DNA of 64,000 nucleotides from Euwallacea fornicatus (lineage: Eukaryota > Arthropoda > Insecta > Coleoptera > Curculionidae). The stretch spans positions 372,001-436,000 of the forward strand of contig NC_089565.1 of the NCBI RefSeq assembly GCF_040115645.1, read 5' to 3'. A model generated the notes under the pieces. That model had not been told where the DNA came from, did no database searches, and saw only the letters and a program-made list of their open reading frames with translations. Shown piece by piece: positions 36,001 through 42,243 of the stretch. The position numbers and the translations under genes were made by a program. Each line of letters starts with the position of its first letter. Within the stretch, counting starts at the first letter, position 1.

Positions 36001-36648
36001 TCAGTTAGAGAAGGAACCGGTTGTTCTTCTGGAATGCCCAAAAAGTCACATTACTGAACTCGTAAATATCAACCAAAAATAATACTTACCCTCCGAATTT
36101 TTTTTCCCACTACCATAAAACCCACTTTGTCCATTTGACGGCCTTTTCCATCCTCGCCAATTATTACACACACTTTCTGGCTCCGAGCTCCAACTGCACA
36201 TTGAATCTTCTTCAAAACGGTCCGAATCATCAAAGCTGAGCCTGTAATGTCGCATTACTTATAACTAAAAATCTGTCATCTTTTTACAAATTTCCACATA
36301 CCGGTCTCCAACAATATTCTCTCCTCTTTCTTCCCATTCTATATCATCCTCCAGGTCCGGTTGGGCCTGGGGGCCACCTTGGGCACCCCGTCTCGCCAGT
36401 CTGAATGATTTTTTCCTAGACTGAAAAAAAGAACAATATAGAGAATGGGTTATTTTCAATAGTTAATAAAAGAATGTTGGAAATTATCAATGAAGAGAGT
36501 AAATCAGATTTAAAACTGACAGTTGGCTGCTGCTTGTTACGTCAATTTTTGGGATCAATCTAGAGATCTGAAGAGAAAAATGGAAAAATTAACATTGCTG
36601 ACTACTTACATCGAGATCTGACCACCAAGCATATGGTGTGCCAAAAAA
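3769..36648 (-). CDS. ZSWIM8: ZSWIM8 / Dora: SWIM zinc-finger cullin-RING ligase receptor (5' end not found)
   Basis: Substrate receptor of a cullin-RING E3 ligase (Elongin B/C, CUL3 or CUL2). Its known role in flies and mammals is destroying Argonaute bound to highly complementary targets (target-directed microRNA decay). Coding exons, 5' to 3', are 36610-36648 (tentative), 36302-36420, 36090-36241, 35872-36028, 32526-32796, 31854-31981, 31365-31754, 28462-28666, 28131-28403, 27698-27913, 27415-27635, 26967-27102, 26211-26391, 24969-25337, 24718-24807, 24450-24654, 23774-23964, 23588-23711, 15506-15603, 14019-14198, 12881-13005, 11008-11190, 10688-10948, 9940-10036, 9196-9362, 6136-6655, 5899-6083, 5706-5845, 3769-3835. 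Every junction is GT-AG and every phase agrees. The product is about 1816 residues from exon 36302-36420 on, close to the vertebrate length. The first Met is not identified. The stop is TGA at 3771-3769. Confidence 0.93.
4110..4275 (+). repeat. Dispersed repeat, copy 1
   Basis: Shares a colinear, diverged match with 32855-33035 in the same orientation. Shared blocks include TTCGTCACC / TTTGTCACC, GTTAACAAGGGTTTTC, GAATGTTATT, and AACCC(A/C)TATTT(A/G)TGTGTG. Its class is unknown. It lies just outside the 4404 transposon. Confidence 0.7.
4404..5133. mobile_element. Non-autonomous TA-flanked transposon with 120-bp terminal inverted repeats
   Basis: The arms 4404-4523 and 5014-5133 are near-perfect inverted repeats; I count about two mismatches. 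They begin CAGGGTGTTTCC, with TA on both sides (4402-4403, 5134-5135). Each arm also ends internally with a second copy of CAGGGTGTTG, so the arm is bounded at both ends by the same motif. The interior is about 490 bp and holds a 116-codon plus-strand frame with the helix-turn-helix segment of a DUF4817-type mariner transposase and no catalytic domain. The near-identity of the arms suggests a young insertion. It lies in the last ZSWIM8 intron. Confidence 0.9.
4535..4885 (+). pseudogene. Transposase N-terminal (DUF4817-like HTH) fragment inside the 4404-5133 element
   Basis: An open frame of 116 codons. Residues 67-109 (nt 4733-4861) read NYTNQEMANMVFVYGLADGK, then RRIYMERFPNHQAPNHET. This is the typical N-terminal DNA-binding segment of mariner-like transposases annotated with DUF4817. 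The DDE catalytic region is absent. The first 60 residues match nothing I know. It is probably a relic of the parent transposase left by an internal deletion. A truncated DNA-binding protein could in principle still bind the arms. Confidence 0.6.
6136..10948 (-). CDS. ZSWIM8: ZSWIM8 exons 10688-10948, 9940-10036, 9196-9362, 6136-6655: Pro-rich region
   Basis: The first exon continues VAKYWYELYIRHTPGGEQ and then becomes Pro-rich (APPEPPPPSTP). The next two are Pro/Gly/Ala/Tyr-rich (HGAPPVGMYVSHYNFVPAHS; YPPPPPPGAQQVPPF). The fourth starts VPFSNTPPATAPY, continues Pro/Gln/Tyr-rich, and ends with the conserved QLRYLLTAYRVGMLALDTLA, RRVHDDRP and GEDVKWLLRISKNL. Splice phases are 0, 1, 0 and 1. 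The Pro-rich part corresponds to the equally Pro/Ala/His-rich part of vertebrate ZSWIM8. Confidence 0.9.
7195..9086 (-). mobile_element. Degenerate mariner-like transposon, long terminal inverted repeats
   Basis: The left end CAGAGTATCCTATTTAAAGC and the right end (reverse complement CAGGGTGTCCCATTTAAAGC) are flanked by TA (7193-7194 and 9087-9088). The inverted repeats are imperfect and extend about 225 bp inward, including the shared AGCCAAAACGTCATTTTAA (near 7300 and 8950) and the GATCT(T)TGTAGA blocks (near 7395 and 8880). The transposase lies on the minus strand. The element sits in the ZSWIM8 intron 6656-9195 and makes up most of it. Confidence 0.88.
7590..8540 (-). pseudogene. Broken mariner-like (DUF4817-type) transposase
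   Basis: Read in several frames on the minus strand. The N-terminus has LDEKLEMVFIYGETRRNVS and then FYAEKFPNESLPCRET (DUF4817-like HTH). The catalytic core has VLFSDQSTFKNHGAVNRHN (first Asp), then VFCGIIGEYLIRPSFIEG. A frameshifted piece follows with RRVMWYQHDRCQTHFSRMSR (second Asp), then MYPDPWIGQGGPVTW. A last frame holds the C-terminal part near 7640. Several frameshifts separate the parts, so no functional enzyme is made. Confidence 0.8.
10037..10687. other. ZSWIM8 intron without a recognised element
   Basis: Intron sequence. A minus-strand stretch around 10200-10330 looks somewhat richer in codon-like sequence than its surroundings, but I could not assign it to a gene or a transposon. 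The neighbouring introns 9363-9939, 11191-12880, 13006-14018 and 14199-15505 likewise show only AT-rich DNA and isolated transposon-like ends (CAGGGTAATT near 11370; ACACCCTGTATAC near 15212). Confidence 0.5.
11008..15603 (-). CDS. ZSWIM8: ZSWIM8 exons 15506-15603, 14019-14198, 12881-13005, 11008-11190
   Basis: A second conserved helical block. The first exon completes a split Arg and encodes YKKRAYPSIPNQPSEAGAHF followed by FELAKTVLTKAG. The second has a Thr/Ser/His linker, then HMCAFQLGLYALGLHN and NWLSRTYSSHVSWITG. The third reads QAMEIGAAAISFLIDTWEGH, LTPPEAASIADRASR. The fourth reads SAAANLALSVLPHSHALNPN, EIQRAILQCKEQ and AAKGGGVYPEVLFQ. All four match vertebrate ZSWIM8 in order. Only short segments of these exons are open in one frame beyond the splice sites, so a simple longest-ORF scan misses part of them. 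Confidence 0.93.
15957..16109 (-). repeat. Diverged repeat, inverted copy A
   Basis: Its reverse complement matches 23330-23478 along its whole length. Shared blocks are ACATGTTTGAAA / ACGTGTTTGAAAA, CCTAACTTGATAAC, CCCTTTAAAATGAT and CATTTAAGATAT. Both copies lie in the same ZSWIM8 intron, in opposite orientation, about 7.2 kb apart, with two complete transposons between them. Confidence 0.7.
17505..20208 (+). mobile_element. Fold-back mariner-like transposon with very long inverted arms
   Basis: The ends are CAGGGTGTTCATTTAACAGCC at the left and, at the right, reverse complement CAGGGCGTCCATTTAACAGCC, flanked by TA (17503-17504, 20209-20210). The inverted arms run about 17505-18362 and 19198-20208; the right arm has an extra segment of about 130 bp near 19430-19565. 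The arms include the 5' part of the transposase reading frame, so the element carries that coding segment twice in opposite orientation around a loop of about 835 bp. A second CAGGGTATCC motif occurs inside the left arm near 17924. It lies in the ZSWIM8 intron 15604-23587. Confidence 0.85.
18150..19175 (+). pseudogene. Broken mariner-like (DUF4817-type) transposase in the fold-back element
   Basis: Plus-strand remnants in order: AQLFPNREHSDLRSLENL (HTH region), VREISQEL then a stop, then FTDECTFHWNGFINRHNCHY (first catalytic Asp), NVWAGIIGNHVVRPYFFE, FQLDGAPSHFNLRVENTF (second Asp) and GPGAWPPKSPDLVPFNYFFW. Stops and frameshifts interrupt it, so it is not functional. The catalytic loop is single copy, but the N-terminal coding part is repeated in the right arm. 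Confidence 0.75.
20890..21255 (+). repeat. Diverged tandem-like repeat with a recurrent poly-T/ATGTTTCAG motif
   Basis: Two to three imperfect copies of a unit of roughly 140-190 bp. Each has a T-run followed by GTGTTTCAG, ATGTTTCAG or ATGCTTCAG (near 20930, 21100 and 21235). The first two are followed by a (C/A)AACT(G/A)TA...CGTATACG or TATACGCCTCTG-like block and CTTTAAGT. A related but more diverged block lies at about 17228-17350. The class is unknown. The T-run plus TTTCAG reads like a 3' splice site on the plus strand, antisense to ZSWIM8. Confidence 0.55.
21593..23231 (-). mobile_element. Degenerate Tc1-like transposon
   Basis: The left end CAGTGGTGCCCATATAAACAAAAATG and the right end, reverse complement TAGTGGTGGTCATATAAACAAAAACG, are flanked by TA (21591-21592, 23232-23233). 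A broken Tc1-type transposase lies on the minus strand. The element is in the ZSWIM8 intron 15604-23587. Confidence 0.88.
21930..22900 (-). pseudogene. Broken Tc1-like transposase
   Basis: The minus-strand remnants include an RELSNQEMPRVSIRKIR-like HTH part, then DETK-like remains near 22490, then HDNDSKHTTKIVKN (second catalytic Asp) and VLKWSACSPDLNHIENLW (third catalytic residue Glu). It ends in KGYPTKY near 21945. Stops and frameshifts are frequent. An antisense open frame at 22541-22828 is not a gene. Confidence 0.75.
23330..23478 (+). repeat. Diverged repeat, inverted copy B
   Basis: Matches the reverse complement of 15957-16109 (see that entry). It ends near the transposon-like motif AGCCCTGTA at 23471-23479, and a ZSWIM8 exon begins about 110 bp further on. 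Confidence 0.7.
23588..26391 (-). CDS. ZSWIM8: ZSWIM8 exons 26211-26391 to 23588-23711: helical middle domain
   Basis: Six exons: 26211-26391, 24969-25337, 24718-24807, 24450-24654, 23774-23964 and 23588-23711. Conserved landmarks in order are DPWDVLFARAEGLHAHGHS, ELLANPPNLMIEVPQ, LSENPEHFHLAFRVGMFGLE, RPPASTKPLEVKLANQE, LPTMLASFIFDAL, FEAAVVALGLKANVSEADHP, LLCEGTRRQRGELAIALLTF and KLLDREVHQLL. These look like helical-repeat segments as in vertebrate ZSWIM8. The last two exons (after LLDRE) are Ser/Asn-rich and diverged, but their phases fit. The next intron (15604-23587) is about 8 kb and holds two transposons and several diverged repeats. Confidence 0.9.
26967..27913 (-). CDS. ZSWIM8: ZSWIM8 exons 27698-27913, 27415-27635, 26967-27102: low-complexity linker
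   Basis: A fast-evolving middle region. The first exon encodes a His-rich run (SHHHAHHRHHYHSF) and ends SSEGFCE. The second begins VDDDINILRVQTYNDSDF and continues Gly/Ser/Thr-rich. The third is acidic and Ser-rich (STDTEEESRIQSKDESGSS, then DEYSMYFYNTKE), matching the acidic DDYQAYYLN-type segment of vertebrates. Splice phases are 0, 2 and 0. The region is expected to be disordered. Assignment to this gene rests on splice phase and position more than on sequence identity. Confidence 0.85.
28131..28666 (-). CDS. ZSWIM8: ZSWIM8 exons 28462-28666 and 28131-28403
   Basis: After a split Trp the first exon reads WFNTKVALLS, a Ser/Gly/Asn/His-rich linker, then SLCDEIVVLWRLAALNPGL. The second reads FTTWHLKILEKV, then EIFTGFKPAIEACYLDWDDY, and ends in RGESQ. 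Vertebrate ZSWIM8 has the same landmarks (CDEMVTLWRLA and the GFRPAVEACYFNWE-type motif) around a low-complexity linker. The phases 2, 0 and 0 are consistent with the neighbouring exons. Confidence 0.9.
28809..30351 (+). mobile_element. Tc1-like transposon with IR/DR-type ends
   Basis: The ends are CAGTAGTGGTTATAATTATAGC at the left and, at the right, reverse complement CAGTAGTGGTCAAAATTATAGC, flanked by TA (28807-28808, 30352-30353). A second copy of the core (ACAAAAATATAGCAA) lies inside each end, near 28991 on the left and 30175 on the right, giving the double inverted/direct repeat layout known from Sleeping Beauty and other Tc1 relatives. The transposase is on the plus strand, antisense to ZSWIM8, in intron 28667-31364. 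Confidence 0.92.
29092..30111 (+). pseudogene. Nearly complete Tc1-like DD34E transposase with a few disabling changes
   Basis: The start is ATG at 29092 (MGRSKTISLEIRKII, the N-terminal HTH). A frameshift near 29170 leads into LDVHKSIVSRIIYKF. A TGA at 29528 replaces the expected Trp before KLVVFSDESKFNLFKSDG (first catalytic Asp). More frame changes lie between about 29600 and 29700 in the HGGGS region. Then come FQQDNDPKHKSK (second Asp) and SPDLNPIENLWEYV (Glu), with 34 residues between them, as expected for DD34E. A TGA at 30061 interrupts the C-terminus before RCTEVIQQQRYNTKY. All three catalytic residues remain but the frame does not. Confidence 0.85.
30377..30402. repeat. Short ATCAC microsatellite
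   Basis: A run of ATCAC-like pentamers (ATCACATCACATCACATCAT) directly downstream of the 28809-30351 transposon. Confidence 0.7.
31365..31981 (-). CDS. ZSWIM8: ZSWIM8 exons 31854-31981 and 31365-31754
   Basis: These encode the most conserved block after the SWIM finger: LRAPVSESLSRLHREQLQKF, LPQQILPTAQRLLDELL, NSVCGAPDPTAGASA, WYLDEKTLHDNIKK, FSDVNYLSTVAPPAAAEW, LLRPLRGREPEGMWNLLSIV and EMFKRNDRNAVPLLEI. The order and spacing match vertebrate ZSWIM8 closely. The 99-nt intron between them (31755-31853) contains an orphan transposon-like end (GCCCTGTATA near 31808). Confidence 0.95.
32526..32796 (-). CDS. ZSWIM8: ZSWIM8 SWIM zinc-finger exon
   Basis: The exon starts after TTTTTAG and ends TGG before GTAAGTTAAAG; it completes a split Arg and then encodes 90 codons. 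It contains YSCLANGSAEEFLRGENL, then KDPLQIGFHLSA, then the SWIM zinc ligands: CNCTC, a short spacer, and WCSHIVAVCL (CxC ... CxH pattern). SWIM domains bind zinc and usually mediate protein or nucleic-acid contacts. All four ligand positions are intact. Confidence 0.95.
32855..33035 (+). repeat. Dispersed repeat, copy 2
   Basis: Matches 4110-4275 in the same orientation (see that entry). It sits at the 5' side of ZSWIM8 intron 32797-35871, close to the SWIM exon. Confidence 0.7.
33974..35518 (+). mobile_element. Tc1-like transposon with IR/DR-type ends
   Basis: The ends are CAGTATTGGCCAAAATACTTGG at both termini (right end as reverse complement), flanked by TA (33972-33973, 35519-35520). 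An internal second core, GGACAAAATAGTTGGAACTT near 34147, is matched by the reverse complement of AAGTTCCAACCATTTTGTCC near 35320. The element is 1545 bp, the size usual for complete Tc1 elements. The near-identical ends suggest a fairly recent insertion. It lies in ZSWIM8 intron 32797-35871, with the transposase antisense to the gene. Confidence 0.93.
34250..35272 (+). pseudogene. Broken Tc1-like transposase
   Basis: The start is ATG at 34250 (MTKGKAYSVDLRKIIIDFYK). The HTH region includes KQKDISTRLNLRKNTVSQII. Frame changes occur near 34455 and after VLFNYESK (34720), where the expected FSDESKF Asp is replaced (NYESK). Then come VRRPKGQRLNKKYIKSTVKH, GGGNVLVWDVFVGMAWAP and FQQDNDPKHSAKLV (second Asp). 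A shift near 35010 leads to MKWPAQSPDLNPIENLWDLV (Glu). It ends HTKY-stop at 35272. The first catalytic Asp is lost (D to Y) in addition to the frameshifts. Confidence 0.82.
35872..36420 (-). CDS. ZSWIM8: ZSWIM8 exons 36302-36420, 36090-36241, 35872-36028: acidic N-terminus and BC/Cul box
   Basis: The three exons join in phases 2 and 1. The first encodes a basic, Gly/Gln-rich lead ending EWEERGENIVGDR. The second carries the family signature LSFDDSDRFEEDS followed by CNNWRGW, which aligns with the vertebrate N-terminus. The third encodes LTEFAAKCVASHIPF and then VYPPVPEQLQLR, the conserved stretch that family studies describe as the BC box (Elongin C binding) and cullin box. This is the part expected to dock the receptor onto the cullin scaffold. 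The lead before EWEERG has no counterpart at the vertebrate N-terminus that I recognise. Confidence 0.9.
36610..36648 (-). CDS. ZSWIM8: Candidate 39-nt microexon at the ZSWIM8 N-terminus
   Basis: Exon 36302-36420 opens with a 3' splice site and no in-frame ATG, so coding sequence must come from further upstream. The best candidate is a phase 0-0 microexon bounded by TAG at 36650-36649 and GTAAGTAG from 36609. It would encode FFGTPYAWWSDLD and read directly into SRKKSF. An in-frame stop lies just before it, so it too would need a spliced upstream exon. A still weaker candidate is 37369-37399 (encoding FDDLALFPIV after one split base, with donor GTAAGATAG). Neither has homology support that I can recall. 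Confidence 0.35.
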
Positions 36649-39600
36649 CTACCATATAAATTTATTTTTTGTTATTTAGATTAAAATAAAAAAAACACAA
36701 CATAGGTATCAAAGTACTACTGATTGGCATATTAAAAAAGTGGTGATAAAATAAGTAAGCTAAGACTTCAAATTTTACATGTGCCGATTTTCATATATGC
36801 AAGTTATAAGGGTCAAATAGGTAACATAATGTTAACTCTAACAAGATCAGCGAACAAAAAATGAGCTCAAAGCTATAAGAAAACAGAATTTTACAATTTG
36901 GCCTTAATAGAATCAAACTGAACATAATATTAAAATTTTAACATGTTAAATACTAGTTTCATGTTAAACAAATGCACTGTATGACTATAATCAAAAGTAC
37001 TCAGGCAAATCTTCAGAAAAATATCGTTCCGTTACTTAATATCTACACGTGCGCACTTTCACAATAAAATACAGAAAGGTAAATAACGTTAGCATTTTCC
37101 ATTATCTAAGAGGAACCTGGGGGACTTTACTGTAGTTATGTTACGTCAAAATTGTTATAGATGGGAAATGTATTATTTTAACTTAAATTCAAATAAACAA
37201 AATAGGTTCTAATTCTTTCTTTCCTATTTAACTGACTTTGTAACTCTTTTATTTTTGGAGGTCCCTTTCCTAGCTATTAAAATAACTCATCTTATATGAA
37301 ACAATGCAGTATTTATTTAGTTATTATAATAATTAAATTGTGTAATATTAGGGGGCACTCTATCTTACCACTATTGGAAATAAGGCAAGATCATCAAAAC
37401 TAAGTTGTAAGATTATACATAAAACAGTGCAGTCACATCAAATACCTAAAGCAATTTCTTTTTATTTATGACATGAGAGTCTTTTTGTGACTTAATGGGC
37501 CGTCAGTCTCTAACTATCTCTTTTTGTAACATAAATGGTAAATATTAATTAAGATAAACAAAATGGCTAAAGATTTATCAGGATTAATGCATATACTACA
37601 TCAATTCCTAACAGGTAATATTTTCATTCATTTTTAAAAATTTTTGTATTCAACACATTTTTGTAAGTCTTCAAATAAAACAGTTAAGAAGGATGTACAT
37701 TCTCATGTGTAAATTATGAACTTTGAAACAATGGAGGGAAAAATAGGACTAAACCTTATTTAGACCCCCTTCAAAACTTAGCTTTTGTTTCAAAGGAAGA
37801 CTGAGGTAAAGCGTCTAATTTTCACTAGTCAGATTGATCAATTCAGCAAGAAATTGTGAAATGAAGAAGAAACTTTACAAGCAAAATTTCCTCCAGCTGT
37901 TTCTTTTCTAGTCTTACAAAATAAACCATCACTTAGCAGTTTCTAGGAATAGAAGTACAAGAAAAAACAATGTTATACTTAAGTTAATTAAAATATAAAT
38001 ATATTTTATTTAAATTTCTTTAAAATAATTTCTTTTATATTGACTCTCTTTCAAAGATGACTCAAGCAAACAAATAAACTACATTTCTTTGAAATTAGAA
38101 AAAGAAATTTTTTATTTTAGAATTAGTATAGAAGATGTTTTATTAAAAAAAGAGCAAGGTTGGTGATGTTTTTTTAGTTTTCTATGACTTACCAATAAAG
38201 CTGTAGGGTGGGGACAACAAATAAAATTGAAAAACCCTGTATGATATAATTATTCCGAATCACCTTCATTTAAAATCTAAATATTTGTTTTCTTCATTTT
38301 TTAATATTGATTAAATAATTCTGGTGTTCATTGTAAAACATTAATATCTAAGGGAACCTAATGTCTGGAAAATAAGCATTGGCCATGACAAATAAGTGAT
38401 TTCTGATAATCTATTCAATCAAATTAATGTCAAGTGAGATACAATGTGTCACATTGCAGTTAATCCTTAGTTTCAATACTATATCAACAATCTGTTTGTG
38501 AATGAGGTTGCTAAACTATAAATTTCATCCAATGTTCAAAATGTCCATTCATTTATTATATGTAATATAAAAACTTGGTATGTAAATGGCATTTTTCCAA
38601 AACATGCATTTCTATACATTCAAATTAATTTGATAAATAAAGACATATTTTCAAAATTTGAAGATGCCACACAAAATGTTTTCTTGCTTGGCACTCAATA
38701 CCATCACATTTCAGCAGTACATAATCAAAAGCATTATTCCCACACAGTAACATACTTCACTCAAATTAATATTAAATGGTTTTGTTTGTAATAAATCAAC
38801 TTTTAAAATTTATACTATGGGAGTACAGGGTGTCTTACATAGAATGAACAGCATGAGGATATTTCATCAGATAAATAGGAAAAAGTTAGCTTATTTTGCA
38901 TTTACAAGATCACCAAAAAACTATTTTAAAATTAGTTAAATCTCAATTGCCTTCAGAGATTAGATGGATAATGAATTTGATATACTCATGTTGGTAGGGT
39001 AGAAAAGCTCCAGAAAGTCACTTATAAATAACAATACTGGCTGCACTCTGGCAATACAATTTCAAGATATTAAAAGAACCTACATTTGTTAGTTATCAAA
39101 TGAGACAAGAGAAGGTGGTTAGGTACTTCTTTTTTATGCAAATGCTCTATATATGATTCAAAACTTAGAAGGTGGTCATACTGTAATCCTAAAAAACTTA
39201 CATTTACAATTGAAATGGAGGTTCCTCTGATATGCACATAAAATATTTCTCTTACTCTGTCCAGATTATGGTTGAAAACAATTAAAATGGATTTTGTAGT
39301 CCAATTATTTTTAATTTCAGATTATTACCTGTGAACTATTTATTTATCTGCCTCACCATTGACAAATAACAAAGCTTTGGACATGCTTATTGCTAGAGCA
39401 CCAATCATGCCTTTCTTTTCATCACTAAACTAAAAATGTATGGATTTTTTTTTTATGATTTCCTTGTTTCAATGTAAGCAAAATATCAGCAACTATTGAA
39501 TACCCTATTGAGTAGACTTTTAATTAATATTTTATAGATGAAATAGAGGCTGAAGTTACATTGGGCTAAAGCTTTATTAGAAGCAATGCTCAATGGCTCT

Positions 39601-40056
39601 CAGAATTTTTTTGTGATGTAAGATAGTAATACTGATTAAGAATAGAAGAAAACCTATTTTTTGTCTCCTGCATAAAATAGTTTATTTGAAATTCAAAAAA
39701 TCCAAGATCAATGAAATTTGGGTAGAAGAGAAACTAATTATGTATAGGCATCAAATTATGACAAGCTTGTTGCCTATCACAAAAAAATATTCAACTATTT
39801 TTCCTTGGCAAATTGCTAATTTAGATATACTTGAGCAAAAGTTTTAACCAAAGCTTAAATAGCAATGTAACAAGGCACCCAGGTACCTAAATGTAAAGCT
39901 GGTCAAATAAAAATAGGTCTACAAAGAGAATTCCTTTTTACTTATTTTTAATTTTCTGATCATCCCGTAATGCGAGTAAGATTAATTGAAAGCATTAACC
40001 TTTCACAAGAAGGCCATAAACGAAAATGATAAATTTAAGGATTATAAATACCTACC
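36649..40056. other. 5' intron region of ZSWIM8
   Basis: Very AT-rich DNA with no gene or complete transposon that I can support. Orphan transposon-like ends occur at about 38236 (CCCTGTATG) and 38826 (TACAGGGTGTCTTAC). The missing 5' coding exon or exons of ZSWIM8 must lie in or beyond this stretch. A weak 31-nt exon candidate is at 37369-37399. Confidence 0.5.
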
Positions 40057-42243
40057 TAACAACCCCTCAATCAGGACAAAGGAACAGGAACACAAAGTCA
40101 ATTTGGACAGTTAAATCGGGCTCCAACGAGCCCTTTCACGAAACATAGTTAAGACAATTACTAACTAAACCCAAAGAACAATACAGTTTGCCAACTTTCA
40201 CTTAAAATTTGTACAAAAAGGGTTTATTTTTAAAGAACAACCCGTCCTTTCGTTAAAAGACAACAAACATGGCGACAGTCCAACTGCTGTCAAGAGAAAA
40301 AAAATTGACCTGGAAGCAATGTTGCCACGTAAATGGTATCGGTTTCAAACGTTGTCACTTCTTTGAGGGCATCCATATTTTAGGGACCAATTTAATAAGA
40401 AAGTCTACAAAAAAATTATTCTATTTACATGTTATAAAATTGTTAGGAATCCTCGTATAATTACCTGTTTCCAATGGCACGAAAATCATACAAATCTTTT
40501 AATATAGAATTGGTTAAAGAGCGCCATTTAATTATGACTCTTCAAGAAATAATACTCACAGTAAACTACTTTCAGTGTGTCAGAACCACAGTGTTTAGCC
40601 AGCACTCTCAGGACATGACATGCAGATAGTAATCTCATACAACAATTCTGAATGTGTGAACTGCATGACAAGTGTCATCCTACTGCAATTCCAAGGCTTA
40701 TGGAGTCCCTGATAGGTAAATCTTATTCCTCGATTTTGACACTTTTTACTAATGACAGTTGAGATGCAGTAGTTTTAAAGTAAATGCACTCAATCTTATA
40801 TACATTCAGAACCTATTTATTTTGTGAGAACCATCTTTTCAATTGATTAAAATGGTCCTAACTTAACTCCTCTGGTAAATCTGCGCGTCCAGTATGCATC
40901 AAACTCATTATTCACATAGTAATTTTTTTTACAATTTGAAGAGATCGTGATTGTGGGGAGATCGTTCAGAAAGACTGCCAAAAGAAATAGCACAAGACTA
41001 CTGCCCTGATGGATGCTAATTTGAAATAGTAATTTATCAGGGAAGACTCGGTCCACGAATAGGCAATTTCTTAATTTCATATTTGTTTAATTTTTTAAGG
41101 ATAGTGCGGTATTCGGCATCGACTTTGTCACTTCTTGGAGGATATTCGCGATCGAGAGAATGAGTTGATAGGTAGATCCACACAGAAAATAAGTTCCATT
41201 TATATAATACAAAATTCTCAAATATTGTCATCCAGTTAGCAATATCAAATTTTACAAAAAACAAATGAAAAAATGCTGTGGAAAAATGTCAAAAAAAATC
41301 AAAATACTCATAAAAGCACTAAATGCTCTCTCAGTGGGGGACGTCATAACGGTATGCAGCTCAAAAATTTGGCATTTACCGGTTTGCATTTATCCTTTTA
41401 TCACCAAGAAAATCGTGTTTTTTTAGCTTTTTCCGCAAATTCCCCATTGTCGCAAATAGTGAAATCCGCCGTTTTGTGCAGTCCTGACTCGACGATAAAT
41501 ACCAGAGATGTGCAAACGACGGCAACAGCGATGACATCGCGATGACGGTCCGTGCGGCGCTTCAAATTTAATCATGACGCGTGGTGCAATCCCAAAAAAA
41601 ATGTCGATCAATTATTGTCGTCATAGAATTACTATAATCTCAAAAATATTCACCAAATACTGCACGACTTCACATATTTTAGTAAATTTATGTGGTAATA
41701 CATTATAAAATTTACTAAAAACGTTTAGAACCATTAAAATATGTAGAAAATTTTTTTGTAAAGTTAAACAATGGATCACAGTGATCCAAGTGAAGTGTAT
41801 TTAAACATGTTCCCCTTAGGTGTCCTATGTAATTTCTCACCCTTTTTACCTGAAACAGTATTATATGTATTTTATGCAGGTTGCATAGTAGATCCTGTTA
41901 ACACCCACCTTGCATTGTCAAGAAACAGTTCCGTTTCGTTAATAAAAACTGTTCTTATAACGTACCGCAAGTAACTGGTTCCCCATAACGTGTTTCGTTC
42001 TTTGAGCAGTATTCTGAGCGAACACGGTTCACGGTACTTGACAGTAACACATGATGGATGGATGAATTGTTGCTTGTTGAAGTTAAAGTCAAAATTAAAA
42101 TTTAAAAATAAAAAATTAATATAATAGTAGGTAGTGCGTCCACGTCCTTGGTAGTGGTCAGTTGTGGTGGTTGTGGTTTATCGCAATAGTTTATCGTTCC
42201 AGACTGTTGATATCAAAATATTTATTATTATTCAAAGCTAGTT
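40057..42243. promoter_or_regulatory. Divergent promoter region between ZSWIM8 (-) and LTN1 (+)
   Basis: The two genes point away from each other across this stretch. An AACATGGCGAC sequence (YY1-like) is at about 40266-40276. On the minus strand a possible non-coding first exon of ZSWIM8 runs from about 40270 to 40056, ending TTGTTAG before GTAGGTATT. A relatively CpG-rich patch at about 41440-41600 includes the palindrome CATCGCGATG. No TATA box or transcription start can be fixed from sequence alone. LTN1 starts at ATG 42244. Confidence 0.45.
40870..41030 (-). pseudogene. Possible non-LTR retrotransposon reverse-transcriptase remnant
   Basis: The minus-strand frame reads LFQISIHQGSSL, then AVFLNDLPTITISSNC, then YYVNNE. 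This resembles the GVPQGSxLGP, LFxNDLP and YADD stretch of LINE reverse transcriptases, with YADD replaced by YVNN. It is short and isolated, so the assignment is tentative. Confidence 0.35.

Noticed and set aside
36046..36255. Using an ATG just upstream of the RLSFDDSD segment (near 36255) as the ZSWIM8 start
   Set aside because: The ATG lies in the intron before the acceptor at 36243-36242. Splicing from exon 36302-36420 restores the conserved EWE...RLSFDDSD order in phase.
41771..41974. A 67-codon frame with an ATG upstream of LTN1
   Set aside because: No homology is recognisable, there is no splice continuity into LTN1, and Listerin's conserved start is at 42244.
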